NCBI RefSeq assembly: GCF_030269925.1
Contig: NC_085119.1
Span: 14,233,001 to 14,297,000 of the forward strand
Source of the DNA: Bombyx mori
Lineage: Eukaryota > Arthropoda > Insecta > Lepidoptera > Bombycidae
DNA: 64,000 nt
Direction of reading: 5' to 3'
The translations under genes and the position numbers were made by a program. The notes below the pieces were generated by a model. The model was not told the origin of the DNA. It worked only from the letters and a program-made list of their open reading frames with translations, and did no database searches. Shown in pieces: positions 1 to 10,837 of the stretch (positions within the stretch are counted from its first letter, which is position 1; every line of letters begins with the position of its first letter).

Positions 1-64
1 CACGGCAGAAATGGGCAGGGCGATGGTACCTACCCGCGCGGACTCACAAGAGGTCCTACCACCA
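1..64 (-). repeat. Bm1 SINE, cut by window edge
   Basis: The conserved middle box of Bm1 reads on the minus strand: the stretch runs from CACGGCAGAA through GGACTCACAAGAGGTCCTAC to CACCAGT. Its tail lies outside the window, so its true length is unknown. Confidence 0.9.
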
Positions 65-66
65 GT

Positions 67-850
67 TATATGTATCACTTTTCTTCATCTGTCGGATATC
101 AGAAATATTTTGTTCTTAGCGACAAAATCGCTCATTGTATTTTTGCTATGCATCTTTGCACAGCACGGGGGTCTATACTAAATTAATCAAATAATCCTTA
201 ACCTATTACTCTTCTGTCATTAGCTGAAATAACAAATTCTTTGTAATGTGGCCTAATGGGTAAATCACTGTACTCTCCTCTTATATCCAGCATTAGATGG
301 GTATTTCATTAATCTGTAGAATTTATTATTTACATAATCGTGAGCACCAGATTTGTATGTCTATGATCTATTTTTACCGCAAAGCAGTGGTAAGTTATGA
401 AGTGCTAGAATTGCCGCTATTTCTCCAAAATTCAAACTTCGATCCCTTATATAAGTCGCGGCAATGACGTCTACTTATCCATGGTCTCACATTACTGCTC
501 GACACCAAATGGGTCGTAAGCCTTTTTGTCCATTACCAGAAAAATACAGATGAAGTGCTCGACTGGGTGCTGGGTAAATCTGACTCCAAATGTGTGTTAA
601 TTTTTAACTCGATGGCGAAAGTTCCACGTGAACTGGGATCGGTTTCGTTCTGATAAAATTCCGTAATGAATTTCATCGAATGCAAATTGATCGCATAAAT
701 ACTGATCGAAAACTCAATTGAATTACATTTTCATTGGATTATATTTTCTCGTACCTATTTGGTGCAATTAAAATACTAAACCCCATTAACGATACCGAAA
801 ATGATAATGTCTGTTCAGTCTTTGAAATTATGAATGACTTAATGTTCAAA
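67..850. other. No gene seen
   Basis: A+T-rich sequence without a frame above about 65 codons. No second copy was noticed elsewhere in the window. No promoter, exon or RNA gene can be argued. Confidence 0.5.
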
Positions 851-861
851 TAACAGAAAAT

Positions 862-1271
862 TAATACGTGAAGCAAAAACTTTGTATCCCTTTTTACGAA
901 AATTGCGCGGACGGAGGAGTATGAAATTTTCCACACTTATAGAGAATATAGAGAAGAAGTGCACAATGCTAATATTTTTTTTAAATAATGCATAAAAGAT
1001 ACATTAAATCAATAAAGAAAACATTGCACACACTACATACCATGTAGTTGACGCACACACGCATGAATACTATTTATTGTCAAACTTTTGTTCTTGACGT
1101 CTGCTGTCAAATTGAGAAAGATTAAATATCGTTTGTTTTTGTTAATATTTTTTATAGTATAGTCTTGGCAAAATTTGTGATTATAGAAGTATAAAAATAC
1201 AATCATAATAGTGTACAAGCTTACAATTCCAATTAATTATAGTCGAATTTCGACTACTGCGGGACCTCTAG
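862..1271 (+). mobile_element. Helitron-like element, family Hel-A, copy 1
   Basis: This segment matches 32463-32868 almost throughout. The 3' end has Helitron marks: a perfect 7-bp hairpin (AGTCGAATTTCGACT, 1241-1255), a 12-nt spacer, then CTAG followed by T. The 5' end lacks the TCTATATA of the other copy. It is flanked by an 11-bp direct repeat, TAACAGAAAAT (851-861 and 1272-1282), which Helitrons do not normally make. It has no coding capacity. A SINE-like or otherwise retrotransposed origin is the alternative. Confidence 0.65.
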
Positions 1272-1282
1272 TAACAGAAAAT

Positions 1283-2907
1283 CTGCACAGCAGATTAACA
1301 AACAAACACATTCACGGAACAACGAATTTTTAAATCATATTTTTCTTTTAGCAAAAAAAAAACAATGCACAATAAGCCGTTGTCGAGTAAGTAACCTTAT
1401 ATTTTCATACCTCCTATTAATAAAAATTCGCACCCGCGAAAGTACGAAGCGTGAAAACGTTTTAATAAATATTTCACAGTTTATTGCTACGCTTATTTGA
1501 CTATGGAGGGGCCCTAATGATCAATTTAACGCTTATGAAGTGCAAATTCACTGTCATATTGCGAAATGAAACATTGTAATACCCAATTTCAGCTCGAAAA
1601 GAATATAAATTGAACACCTGTGGGGACCAGGACTGTCTCATTAAAAAGATAGGTGTTTTCATCATTTTTATGGTATTTTATGATGATCTGTGCTATAGAG
1701 GGTGTAGACAAAAAAAAACCTTTTGGAAGCTGAAACAGAAATACACTAACTAAGGTGGTTCTAACATTGTTTTGATGGTAGATGAGCACTATCTATCGAT
1801 TTAGTATTACTTATATGTATTTATTTTATATATTTCATTATATATGTACGTGTATGTATATATTTATGTTATTTATGTGTTTAATTGTGTATGTATATAG
1901 TTTGATATATTATGTATTAGTTTTTTTTTTTAATTATTATTATAATGTGTATTTGTATCAATAAGTAAATTGATTAGATTGTACTCTTCTACCCACTTAC
2001 GTAAAGCTCTCCCTCTTTAAGAAGGGTTAGCTGGCAGATAACTAAATTGTTGAGTTGAACTCGTCATTTTATAACTTTTCGCAATTACTGTATTGTATTA
2101 ACTGTGTGTACAATAAAGAATAAAGAAGAAGATGTTTTCTCTTTACAGAAATGTTGATTAATTTTTTAATTTAAATAAAAACACTTGTGGTATTCATAAT
2201 AAGTTACCGGATATTTTAATAAGCTCGTTATACAATAATGTACAGTCTTCAAAAATCTTTTTTCCAATAATATGAATAAAATGGTTAGTTATTACAAATA
2301 TTTATTTTAAACGCAATATTCACGAACAACATTTTATTTACTATAGTCTAAGTTTATTGTATTCTATATTTTTGAAGTTATAATTCTTTAGGCGCGTTAT
2401 GAAAAATTGATGAGAGTGAAATTTTACGATGCGCGCGCACCGTGACACAAAATTAACAGAATGAAGTTGCCCACTAAATTGCTCATTACAATACGACCGA
2501 TGTAACTTGGCAAGTCTGAATATAGCCGCAGGTGAACTTTCCGAACCGTACCGAGAATAACCAAATTAATACGATGTCAAGAAAAGGGATGTCCAATATG
2601 CGTGTTTGAGGATGTTGTTTAATCGATTTTTTTTCAAATTGATTAAAATTTAAATAAAAAATAAGAAATAAATTTAAGAAAAATAAAGTATAACTTCTTA
2701 CCCGCGTACATAAGTACACGCAACCTTTTTTTTATTAGCCATTGTACCGTCAAACTAGTCTTGATTAAAAAAAATGAAGGCCATTTGAATATCCAGTGGC
2801 TTCTGCGCTTCCGTGGATTTTTTTATGTTACATTACGTCTTAACCTGAAATGTTAGAAAACTATTTATTATCTTGTTTACATAAATGTAAGTTTTCAAGG
2901 TCTATCA
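1283..2907. other. No gene; very A+T-rich
   Basis: Noncoding, with a long TATGTAT-rich stretch at 1800-1940. The 77-codon minus frame at 2486-2719 and the 66-codon minus frame at 1589-1789 show no recognisable motif. A possible LINE tail inside it is listed separately. Confidence 0.5.
1975..2132 (+). repeat. Possible LINE 3' UTR tail
   Basis: The stretch contains a short hairpin-like CTTTAAGAAGGG and ends in GTGTACAATAAAGAATAAAGAAGAAG. That resembles the polyadenylation-like, A-rich simple tail common at insect non-LTR element ends. No coding part is left, so the assignment rests only on the tail. Confidence 0.35.
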
Positions 2908-3314
2908 TAGCCCATAGACATCTATAACGTAAATGCCGCCACCCACCTTGAGATATGAGTTCTAAGGTCTCAGTATAGTTACAATGGCTGCCCCACCCTT
3001 CAAACCGAAACCCATTACCGCTTCACGGCAGAAATAGGCAGGGTGGTGGTACCTACCCGTGTGGACTCGCAAGAGGTCCTCCTCCTCCGTGCGTCGTATT
3101 CCTCAGTTCTGAGGGTCGTGACCTTTACTGAGCACTTTTGTTAGGACTATGTTCCTCTATTCACTTCTGTCCTCCGCGCAGTGGATAGCGACATTGATGC
3201 TGGATTCCAAAGTCGTCTTAATCTAATCGGACCAGCGCATGAGACTGCGCCCTAGGCCTCTTTCCTTCCACTTTGCCGGTGATGAAAAGTCGTTCGAGGT
3301 CCCACCACCAGTAA
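2908..3314 (-). repeat. Bm1 SINE interrupted by a LINE fragment
   Basis: Bm1 reads minus from AGCCCATAGACATC to GAGGTCC at 3079. It resumes at 3296 with GAGGTCCCACCACCAGT. The 7-bp GAGGTCC present on both sides (3073-3079, 3296-3302) marks the insertion site of the LINE piece in between. The A-rich SINE tail and first tail box are missing. Confidence 0.85.
3080..3295 (-). mobile_element. RTE-like LINE 3' end nested in Bm1
   Basis: On the minus strand this ends in GGAGGAGGAGG next to the target repeat. It has the same 3' layout as the LINE pieces at 14352-14578 and 47037-47279: a TCACGA..CTCAG block near the tail, preceded by a decayed C-terminal coding region with an RWSDQI-like motif. The coding frame is broken, and the element is 5'-truncated to about 215 bp. 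Confidence 0.6.
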
Positions 3315-3877
3315 AAATCTTGATCATTTTCGTATGTATTCAACGTTATATTGTTCATAGTAATAACTTTAAATATAATGCTGCTTGTGGCTTCCGCATA
3401 TGGAGCGTTGGGTTTTAATCTAATTTCTCAAACTGGACTACGACATTCACATTGGGATGGCTATGGTAAATAGTTATACGCACCCGTAAAAGTATACATA
3501 CCCACTATCAGCACTAAAGAGGATGGGTTAGTATCCACAAAAAAGTATTTGAATGGTTTTATTTTATTACAAAAACCGCCACAACTCCGTACGGGCTTAA
3601 CCACCAACTTATAAAAGCCGGCATTAAGGAAAGAAATCGACCCGCACAATAGGGTCCAAATAGAACAGACAGGCCCATGTAACTAAAGAACCGTAATACG
3701 ACCTCTATTATAGTGCACATTAAAACTAATATGAACTTCCTTACACAACGGAATATGGTTTTGGTTGCAACAATAAAAAGAAGACTCGTGAATGTAAATG
3801 TTCTTTTAAGTGGATTCGCGATAGGTGCTAATGTTTGTCCTGGTACCATGAAAAGCCCTCGTGATAGACAGCACAAT
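3315..3877. other. No recognised gene
   Basis: A 105-codon minus frame (3559-3876) is hydrophobic but resembles nothing known to me. The plus strand of the same stretch also holds a roughly 65-codon frame ending near 3876. Open frames on both strands point to chance or an old repeat. Confidence 0.4.
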
Positions 3878-4121
3878 TTTTTTTAATGCTTAGATGAGTG
3901 AACGAGCTCACAGCCCACCTGGTGTTAAGTGGTTACTGGAGCCCATGGACAACTACAACGCAAATGCGCCACGCACCTTGAGATATAAGTTCTAAGGTCT
4001 CAGTGGTCTCACAACGGCTGCCCCACCCTTCAAACCGAAACGCATTACTGCTTCACGGCAGAAATAGGCAGGGAGGTGGTACCTACCCGTGCGGACTCAT
4101 ACATAAGAGGTCCTACCACCA
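3878..4121 (-). repeat. Bm1 SINE
   Basis: Tail and body from TTAATGCTTAGATGAG to CCTACCACCAGTT on the minus strand, without the tRNA-like head. A short tandem slip (CATACATAAGAGG) inside the GGACTCACAAGAGG box distinguishes this copy. Confidence 0.9.
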
Positions 4122-4122
4122 G

Positions 4123-4804
4123 TTAAAGTAAACCACTATGCGTTAAAGGAAAGCAAAGTCTGCAGTAATTGGCGAAATACTACAATATAACTGATGTAGG
4201 CTTAATTTTTCGAAAACCATTTTCACTTTTAGTGTTAACAGGTAGTCGAATTTTTGGCCAATCTAATATTAAATGGATACAAGAATGCATTAAATCAACA
4301 ACAGAAGAGGATTATCTCTAATTCATTGTTTTTAATGGTAGCAAAGTTTAGATGACCAATGGCAGGTGGATTTTTCCCTTCTAACTTTCAAATCTTGTTA
4401 AAGAATATATCATAGACCTGAAGAAATACTGAGGTCGTAATCTAGATAGGTTGAAAACTCACTTGAGCTCTCGATCATGCGTACATTACATTTTACGTAC
4501 ACAAAAAACTTTTTAGCAATTGCCCTTGCAATTATAAGCTCCTTTGTATCTTCATTAAGCGGTAATGGAAACAAAAAAAACATAGGATAGATAATTATAA
4601 TCAGTATATACGTGAGTTTACGTACAACATTAAATAGAAGCAAGGTTGCGGTGTTAGTTTAGGATTCGTTATTTCCTACTGTAGATGTGATCGTTGGAGC
4701 GTTTTCTTAGAAACGATTCCGAATGTTCGACATGTTTGGACGGACGGGTTATAAAACAAAAAATTAACTGAATACTATATATACTTTTTTTTAGGCAGAA
4801 GTTA
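4123..4804. other. No gene seen
   Basis: Sequence between two Bm1 copies. The 77-codon minus frame (4410-4643) has a hydrophobic start and no known domain. Nothing else was noted. Confidence 0.5.
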
Positions 4805-4808
4805 GTTT

Positions 4809-5054
4809 TTTTATTTTATTGCTTGAATGTGTGGACGAGCTCACAGCCCACCTGATGTTAAGTGGTTACTAGAGCCCATAGACATCTACAACGTAAATGC
4901 GCCACCCACCTTGAGATATAAGTTCTAAAGTCTCAGTATAGTTACAAAGGCTGCCCCACCCTTCAAACCGAAACGCATTACTGCTTCACGGCAGAAATAA
5001 GCAAGCGGTGGTACCTACCCGTCCGGACTCACAAGAGGTCCTACCACCAGTAAA
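4809..5054 (-). repeat. Bm1 SINE
   Basis: A headless Bm1 reading minus from a T-rich tract and ATTGCTTGAATG to CCTACCACCAGT. The box near 5000 reads AAATAAGCAAGCGGTGG, a small deletion against the usual AAATAGGCAGGGTGGTGG. Confidence 0.92.
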
Positions 5055-5187
5055 AAGTAGTGTTGCGGCTGCGGTTGAAAAATGATAAATTTATAAATGT
5101 CCCACATGGACTGACACGATACTGAAATTCAGAAACGAAGTAATGTTCTTTAGTGTTAAATTAAATTTCCTTTGCTTTTGTACTGTT

Positions 5188-5430
5188 CGCAGAAGAACCA
5201 AGGTAACTAACATAACCCAGAGGATTGCAAGATTGGTAGAGCACGTTTCTCGAAGAACAGACGGTTGCTGGGGCAGAAAACTTTCGCGTACCGGAAAGCC
5301 CAGCGTGGATTCGCCTCCCACGCGGTGGATAGAGGACCTGCTAAAAGTCATAAGAAGCCTCTAGATGTAGGCTGCGCAGGTTCAGGGGAGGCCTATCCAG
5401 CATTAGATGTCGATGAGCTGAAAAAATAAA
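5188..5430 (+). pseudogene. RTE-like LINE C-terminal fragment
   Basis: The plus frame ending at 5364 reads RRRTKVTNITQRIARL, then SRRTDGCWGRK and PPTRWIEDLLKV. That is the order seen at the C-terminus of RTE-clade reverse transcriptases (an RRRTKVTDI-type block, then a GRPPTRW-type block). Reading past the stop gives a decayed QAAQ segment, then a GAGCTGAAAAAATAAAT tail. The reverse transcriptase core is absent, and the spacing is too short, which implies internal deletions. It directly precedes the inverted-end repeat at 5432. Confidence 0.65.
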
Positions 5431-5431
5431 T

Positions 5432-5784
5432 ATGTGTGGTGTCCTGGGACACCTGATAGGAACGAAGCTCCTTATTATAAAAATATTAATTTTAAGTTCT
5501 ATTCGAGGTATAAAGAAAATAATTATTCGGGTATACATTTTTACTATGATTTTTTTATTGATAAAAATAAAAATAAAACTACTTTACAAAGTTATCAACT
5601 TTATTTTATTCACAATGATTTATAAAAAAATATATTTAATAATAAAATATGCTATTTTTTGTACGTTATTAAAAAGTTAAGTCGTACACTGTGTGCATTA
5701 CTAATAAAAAATTTGCGTTACGGACGTTTTTTCCCGGTTAGGGTACCCCTCCGCATCGTCCCATAAGGAACTTCGTTCCAAAAA
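5432..5784. repeat. 350-bp repeat with inverted ends, copy 1
   Basis: This matches 12342-12690 over its whole length with few differences. It starts ATGTGTGGTGTCC and ends GTTCCAAAAA. A 17-bp motif near the left end (5459-5475) is the reverse complement, with one mismatch, of one at the right end (ATAAGGAACTTCGTTCC, 5763-5779). The motif itself folds (GGAAC GAA GTTCC). GGTGTCCTGGGACACC near the start is another hairpin. It has no coding capacity. A MITE is possible, but no clear target duplication was seen. Confidence 0.75.
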
Positions 5785-6450
5785 CCTTTTGTACTCATTA
5801 CTATTAAGAAAAAACAATTAACAAAACATCATAAACACTAAACAGTCACTTCAAGAGCTAAATCGCTAGTCTAAAAATAATAATAATGCTCGGGCATTTG
5901 AAAACCGTTTATAAATTCAAAGGAATAAGCCCGGCGTAACGTAACGTCATTTCCTCCGAGGCCGACACGAGTCCGCTCCGACGGAAATGAGATCCCTCCA
6001 CCCTTTTATCGTATACTAATCGTGATAGAACATGAACAGACCCTGCGAATAAGATTTCCTTAAGCATTCGCTAAGTTGACGACGACACGAGCCCTTTGAT
6101 GTTATATGCGTGTTTACTCCCGCCAAATTTTTTCTTGCCTTCCGCTTTCAGCTATTAGCCCGTTTGATATGAAATTTGTAAACTTAGATTAATCCGGCAC
6201 TTCTATTTTTAAATAAGTATTTTTAGAAAATTCTATTAAAATTTTACAGTCAGTTACTGGCGTTCGCAATGTCTAGGGTCTGACTGTCCGCTGTCTATAG
6301 AGAAGGGACTCTTTGAAATCGCGTTTCTAGAAAGATAGCGTTTCAGAAAATACCACGAAGGGGATTTCGCTTCAGAATTAGATGATATTTGTGTCGCAAA
6401 AAGCACACTAAAAATACACTGCAATTAGGTACGATGGTCCTAGGTTATTA
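5785..6450. other. No gene; single-copy-looking stretch
   Basis: Between 5930 and 6160 the sequence is richer in CpG than its surroundings (GCCCGGCGTAACGTAACGTC, then GACACGAGTCCGCTCCGACG). It has no repeat partner in the window and no long frame. It could be host noncoding sequence. Confidence 0.4.
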
Positions 6451-6552
6451 TGAAGTCGTCGTGGCCTAAAGCATAAGATACCGTGTGCATTCGTATCGAG
6501 CGATATGACCGTGTCGGTGTTCGAATCCTGCAGGCAGGTACCAGTTTTTTTA
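6451..6552 (+). repeat. Bm1 head, decayed
   Basis: GTCGTCGTGGCCTAAAGCAT and GGTGTTCGAATCCTGCAGG are the A- and B-box regions of the Bm1 tRNA-like head. The copy stops after GCAGGTACCAGTTTTTT, so only the head is recognisable. Confidence 0.75.
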
Positions 6553-6594
6553 TGTACTTAAAATTGTACACGGATGATTTCGGCAACGTGAATG

Positions 6595-6700
6595 TGTCGA
6601 TTTCGATCCGGTGGTAGATTTAGCGAAGCACTGCTGTTGCTAGGGAAGATGTTGTTAGCAAATTGTTAAAGGCTGAACTCTGAGCTTGCCCACCAGTAAA
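6595..6700 (-). repeat. Family S repeat, decayed fragment
   Basis: The stretch from GATCCGGTGGTAGATTTAGC to CTGAGCTTGCCCACC parallels 32300-32395, the minus copy of family S. Only the middle portion survives, and both flanking hairpins are lost. Confidence 0.5.
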
Positions 6701-7309
6701 GGTGGGAAAAGATGGAAACCAAAAATAATAACAAATTGAAAAATTCCACACCCCATAATGAACTTAAAAACAAAGCTTCTCCATTCACTTAGAGGATATT
6801 TGCGGTGACGATGCCAAATACCTTAAATAAAACATACAATTTCTTAACATTATGTGTGTTGTAGGAAACATGAAATCTACACTAATCAAACGAAATATTG
6901 TATTTTATAACGATCAACGCTAATTCGTTCACGAGTCTAAACATATTTTGTAAGCATTTTATCATGTTCCTCAATAAATTACGTATTCCAGATTCAGTAG
7001 ACCTAAAATGATTTCTTTCGTGAATCGAATACAAAATTGATTCAAGCGAAAAATGTCGAAAATAAAAGAGCGAAGGCACTAGAGAACCTCTGTAGCTATA
7101 TAGTGATGTGGCGCGTTTGCAATCCGTCGTAAAATTGTATTCGGCCGCAAAGCCGATTACAACGTGTAATCTCGAGCGGAGGAAGTGACGTAGCGCCACG
7201 ACGCTTCGCCTTCAATTAGCTTTACTGTGTCACAGCCAGAGGCTTTATGCTGCACGACGGAGGAATTGAAAAACTGTAGAATTTGCTTTTGTTAAATAGA
7301 AATATCTAG
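6701..7309. other. No recognised gene
   Basis: A 105-codon minus frame (6882-7199) begins with MALRHFLRSRLHV and matches no family I know. No intron signal or codon pattern supports expression. Confidence 0.4.
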
Positions 7310-7319
7310 ATGCTTCTAT

Positions 7320-7592
7320 CTTATACCTTTAAACGAGCAATTCTTGTATATATATAGTTATATAATCTGAATCTCGGAAACGGCTCCAACGATTTTCATA
7401 AAATTTAGTCCACAGGGGAGTTCGGGGGCGATAAATCGATCTAGCTACGATTTATTTTCAGAAAATGTTGTTTTATTCGTGTTTTCAATAATCAGCTCTT
7501 CCCGACATCTATTGGCGAATAATAATACTATTTTTCTTAATTGAGGGTAACTAACCGTTTTAAAGAAACAACAAGATGGCGTTATAAAAAAA
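7320..7592 (+). repeat. Interspersed lepidopteran-type repeat with A tail
   Basis: The segment runs from AACGAGCAATTCTTGTATAT through CTGAATCTCGGAAACGGC and GGGGGCGATAAATCGATCTA to a run of 13 A at its end. I recognise this module from many lepidopteran sequences but cannot assign a class. The single-sided A tail suggests a retrotransposed element. Confidence 0.5.
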
Positions 7593-8045
7593 AAAAAACG
7601 AGCAAAGATCGGTCATCATCTAGTGAAGATTTATTTCGTAATTTTATAGAAAGCAACTCAGTCAATATAATCAGTTTGGCAATAAGGAACGCTACAATAA
7701 ATAAAAATAAATAATTCTCGTGTGCACATTTTTTTTTCTCATATTCACGCCAATCTTTCTTGTATATTTTTATGATAATAAAATGTAGTGGGGTGATCAA
7801 GAGAACCAATTTCCCTTTACTATCGCAGGGATTCGGTTCGAAATGGGAACGGCGTTTTTCTTCAAAGAGAGAAGGGACATCAATTTATATGTAAGGTTTG
7901 AAATTGAATACTAAGCATATAGGTTAATCGAATTTTCGGTTAATTAATTTTGCGCATGCTGTAGGTTTCAACGAAGTCTGTGACCTATTTCTAAAAATAT
8001 ACCTTAAAATGAGACACAACGAGTGATAATAGTATTTTCAAGTTA

Positions 8046-8212
8046 CCAAATCCCATAGGCATCACAATGTAAATGCCGTTACGCACATTGAGACCAGAGA
8101 TCTAAGTCTCAATTGTAATATATATCGGCTGACTCGTGCTTCAAGCCGGATTGCTTGACTATTTCGAGGCAGACTAATGGTAATACCTACTCTTGTTAGA
8201 TTACAAAGCAAT
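8046..8212 (-). repeat. Bm1 SINE, strongly decayed
   Basis: Order and spacing of Bm1 blocks are kept on the minus strand: CCCATAGGCATC, AATGTAAATGCCGTTACGC, CTCAATTG, GGCTGACTCGTGCTTCAAG. Identity is low, so this is one of the older copies. It ends just before the solo LTR. Confidence 0.6.
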
Positions 8213-8226
8213 ACACCATTTAATAT

Positions 8227-8588
8227 TGTTACGCCGGTAAGAGTAACGCCATCTATCGCTGAATAGTCGAACGGATATCGAAGAATCCAGAATGCTCGAG
8301 AATTACAACGCCATCTATTGTCAGATAGCGGGAGCTACGACTAGAGATGTGTGGAATATTCTCGATGGTTCTAGGGATGAGGCATCGGCTATAAAATCGT
8401 TGTAGGGATGGCGCGCAGTCAGTCAGTTATCGGAACTACTCGAAGAACAACAGAGCGAAACAGCGAACGGATCGCCTGAAGCGAAGCGGAACAAGCGAAT
8501 TGAGAGTTTTAAAGTGTTTTAAGTGTTGACAGTTTTTAAGTTGTACTTTGGTGAAATTTTATTTATCCCGAACTCTCAGCGCGTAACA
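8227..8588 (+). mobile_element. Solo LTR, copy 1
   Basis: The 362-bp unit starts TGTTACGCC and ends GCGTAACA, so it has TG...CA ends within an 8-bp inverted repeat. A 4-bp duplication, ATAT, flanks it (8223-8226 and 8589-8592). A TATAAAA at 8390-8396 suits an LTR promoter. A 369-bp relative lies at 20097-20465. No internal retrotransposon sequence is present, as expected after LTR-LTR recombination. The superfamily cannot be read from the LTR; Ty3/Gypsy or BEL/Pao would fit a 4-5 bp duplication. Confidence 0.88.
8390..8396 (+). promoter_or_regulatory. TATA box within solo LTR
   Basis: TATAAAA lies about 35 bp before CAGTCAGTCAGTTATCGG, a plausible start region. The second LTR keeps the box at the same relative place (20271). 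Confidence 0.45.
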
Positions 8589-8592
8589 ATAT

Positions 8593-8997
8593 TAATCCAA
8601 ATTTATTTCCCAAAACCGGTATCAATAATCCTTTATTCATCGCATAGCGTGTACAATTAACGCGACACGCTCCCGTGGCCCGATACCCTTGTCAATCACC
8701 CAACTCTAACTATCGTGTATCGGCAAAAGCAGATTCGTAATTTTGGAGTGTATTAATCCTTTCGAACCCATAGCTATTCGATTTGTTGCTAAGGTCAGGA
8801 TGCTCATGCAATTCTGATAAGTATATGTTCACGCATCTACAATTGAAATTATTGTATCTGTATTTTGTTATTGGTATTATTGTGTAAATTTTCGCCACCA
8901 ATTATAATCGAGCTGTGTGTGACGCTAGAAACGTGTGCTGTTGTAATTAGATAGGAATATTGATCCCTGACCTCACTATCCTATAAAACTGTACGAT
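8593..8997. other. No gene seen
   Basis: The short spacer after the LTR contains a 63-codon minus frame (8710-8901) with no known motif. Confidence 0.45.
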
Positions 8998-9165
8998 TCA
9001 TCATCGGCCTGTACCTATCCACTGCTGGATGTAGGTCTCTCCCATAGTCCGCCACAATGAACGATTCTCTGCCTTCCGCATTCAATCTCTCCCAGCATAT
9101 CGCCGCAAGTCATCGGTCCAACAGGCAGGGGGACGCCCAACGCTCCACTGTACGATTGCTAATTC
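8998..9165 (-). repeat. RTE-like LINE end, decayed
   Basis: CATCATCGGCCTGTACCTAT, CACTGCTGGATGTAGGTCTC and GGGGGACGCCCAACGCT form the usual reverse-complement order of a widespread insect LINE 3' coding end. The minus reading frame is broken. The stretch is short, so the clade is uncertain. Confidence 0.5.
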
Positions 9166-9335
9166 AAAATACATATGCCAGCTGGTATTTCAAAAAAATA
9201 ACATGTTTTAATTTCAGCGAAGACAGTCCTCAAGTCCAAAAGAAAATAACACTCTCAAGTACGGCATATCTATTGCCGTTACAATATACAAGCATCAAAT
9301 TAGTACAGCAGGACCACCGCCCAACGGGTTAGTTC

Positions 9336-9560
9336 CTATATTTTTTCGTCTACTTAGCCCTCAGTAGTTAGTCTGTGTGTAGCCTTGAAGATCTATTTTA
9401 GCTTCACTTTGATTGGTGAGCAAACCCACGGGGCTTAGTTTGAAAGAATTTACTAGCATCTACTCTAGCAAGAACAGTGCTTCCGTGAATCTACCGTCAT
9501 ATTGGAACCGCGACCCACTGTAAAGATCCTTCGAGGAAGTCATTAGGTAGTATCTATCGA
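9336..9560 (+). repeat. Family S repeat, decayed
   Basis: Blocks CACGGGGCTTAGTTTGAAAG, TCTAGCAAGAACAGTGCTTC and CGCGACCCACTGTAAAGATC align in order with 19555-19660. The second hairpin is destroyed here, because the right arm CTCAGTGG is missing. Confidence 0.6.
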
Positions 9561-10254
9561 TTAATGAAAACCATAATATCTAATACCAAAATTGCACTAA
9601 AATATGAGTTTCAATACTAGATTATCATAACAGTTGTTACCCCATATTGCCAATGGAAACGCGGTGGAAATAGCGTCAGCATTTTGGAAAGAGGATAATA
9701 TTATTACGAGTACTAGTAAAATTATTTTCAACACAAACGAAGTAGTCTCAAATATTTATAAGACTAAAAACCGCAGTTTGTCTCAATTAAAACGAATAAC
9801 AGTAACAAGAGATTAAATAATTTCCCGGGCTAACCTCAACTTTACCATTTGAGTGGCCTTTTATTACGGCCGCGTCGGTTATTAAGGCGCGTCATATTTC
9901 TACCGAAACTTTCCACTTTCCGTCGTCTCGGGAGCGATTTATCGTTTAATAAAGCGACATACAAGGTAAGCCGCGGCCGTGCGAGATGTGAATCTTTAAC
10001 AGATGAACGTAACAAGAATTTAAACTAGCAACATGCTCCAATGCGTTACTCTCTGCCAATAACATATTCTATTCAATACACGCAATGATTCTCACATAGT
10101 ATTCTCTTCGATTTTCGTGAAGCGAGAGAAATAATTGATATTTACTTTTACGATTGAATCTCCCGTTTTTTATTATCATCATATTGTTTCCGTCATCACG
10201 GTCATCATGGAAAAATATTAGAAAGTTAGTTATATGACTGTACATAGTGATAGT
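9561..10254. other. No gene; GC-richer patch
   Basis: A 60-codon plus frame (9634-9816) has no recognisable domain. From 9830 to 10000 there is a CpG-bearing patch (TTACGGCCGCGTCGGTTATT, GTAAGCCGCGGCCGTGCGAG) with no partner in the window, possibly host noncoding sequence. Confidence 0.4.
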
Positions 10255-10255
10255 T

Positions 10256-10681
10256 TTTGACGTGACAACGTCTTATAATTCGGTGTAGCCGGCTGTACGC
10301 ACGAAAAAACATGACTCATGCGGCGTTATCTCACTCTGAGGCGTTCCATTTAAGGCTTGAAATGCAACCGAGAGCGCGCAACGAGCGACAAAGAGGTACA
10401 ATCGGCCTCCGCGTTCGGCAGCGTTCGATATCTGTCTCTCTCCTACTTGAGTGAGCGATGCATCCGCGTGGACAGCTGCTATACAATAATTCATTTACAT
10501 GTTTTCGTCAAGTATGAAGTTCAGTGAAAAGTGAATGTGGTGTCAATTGTCCATACAAAATATCTATCAAACAAATAAAATTAAAATTTTCTTTTGAAAA
10601 ATGAAACCATTCCATCAGTATTTTCTTATGACGTTGTCACGTTCAACTATCGTCAGTAAACCGACTTTACAGACAACCCAT
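10256..10681 (+). mobile_element. Element C, copy 1 (inverted-repeat DNA element)
   Basis: The left motif GACGTGACAACGTC (10259-10272) is inverted at the right as GACGTTGTCACGTT (10630-10643), followed by a shared end running to AGACAACCCA. About 50 bp at the left and 110 bp at the right also occur in copy 3 (54767-55230), while the middle is unrelated. The interior holds no transposase. This is probably a non-autonomous DNA transposon, family unnamed. No clear target duplication was seen. Confidence 0.65.
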
Positions 10682-10837
10682 TTTTTTTTTCAGTATAAGC
10701 TCTATGGATAATTTTAAATAATTTTAATTAATTAATATTAATTTATATAATATATAATTTAAATTTTTTAATTAATTTTAATTATCTTTTACTATATTAC
10801 TTTATCTATATTAATTTTAATTAATTTTAAAATTTAC

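Noticed and set aside
3559..3876. A 105-codon hydrophobic minus-strand gene, or the plus-strand frame opposite it
   Set aside because: No homology can be named, both strands are open, and no splice or promoter signal was convincing.
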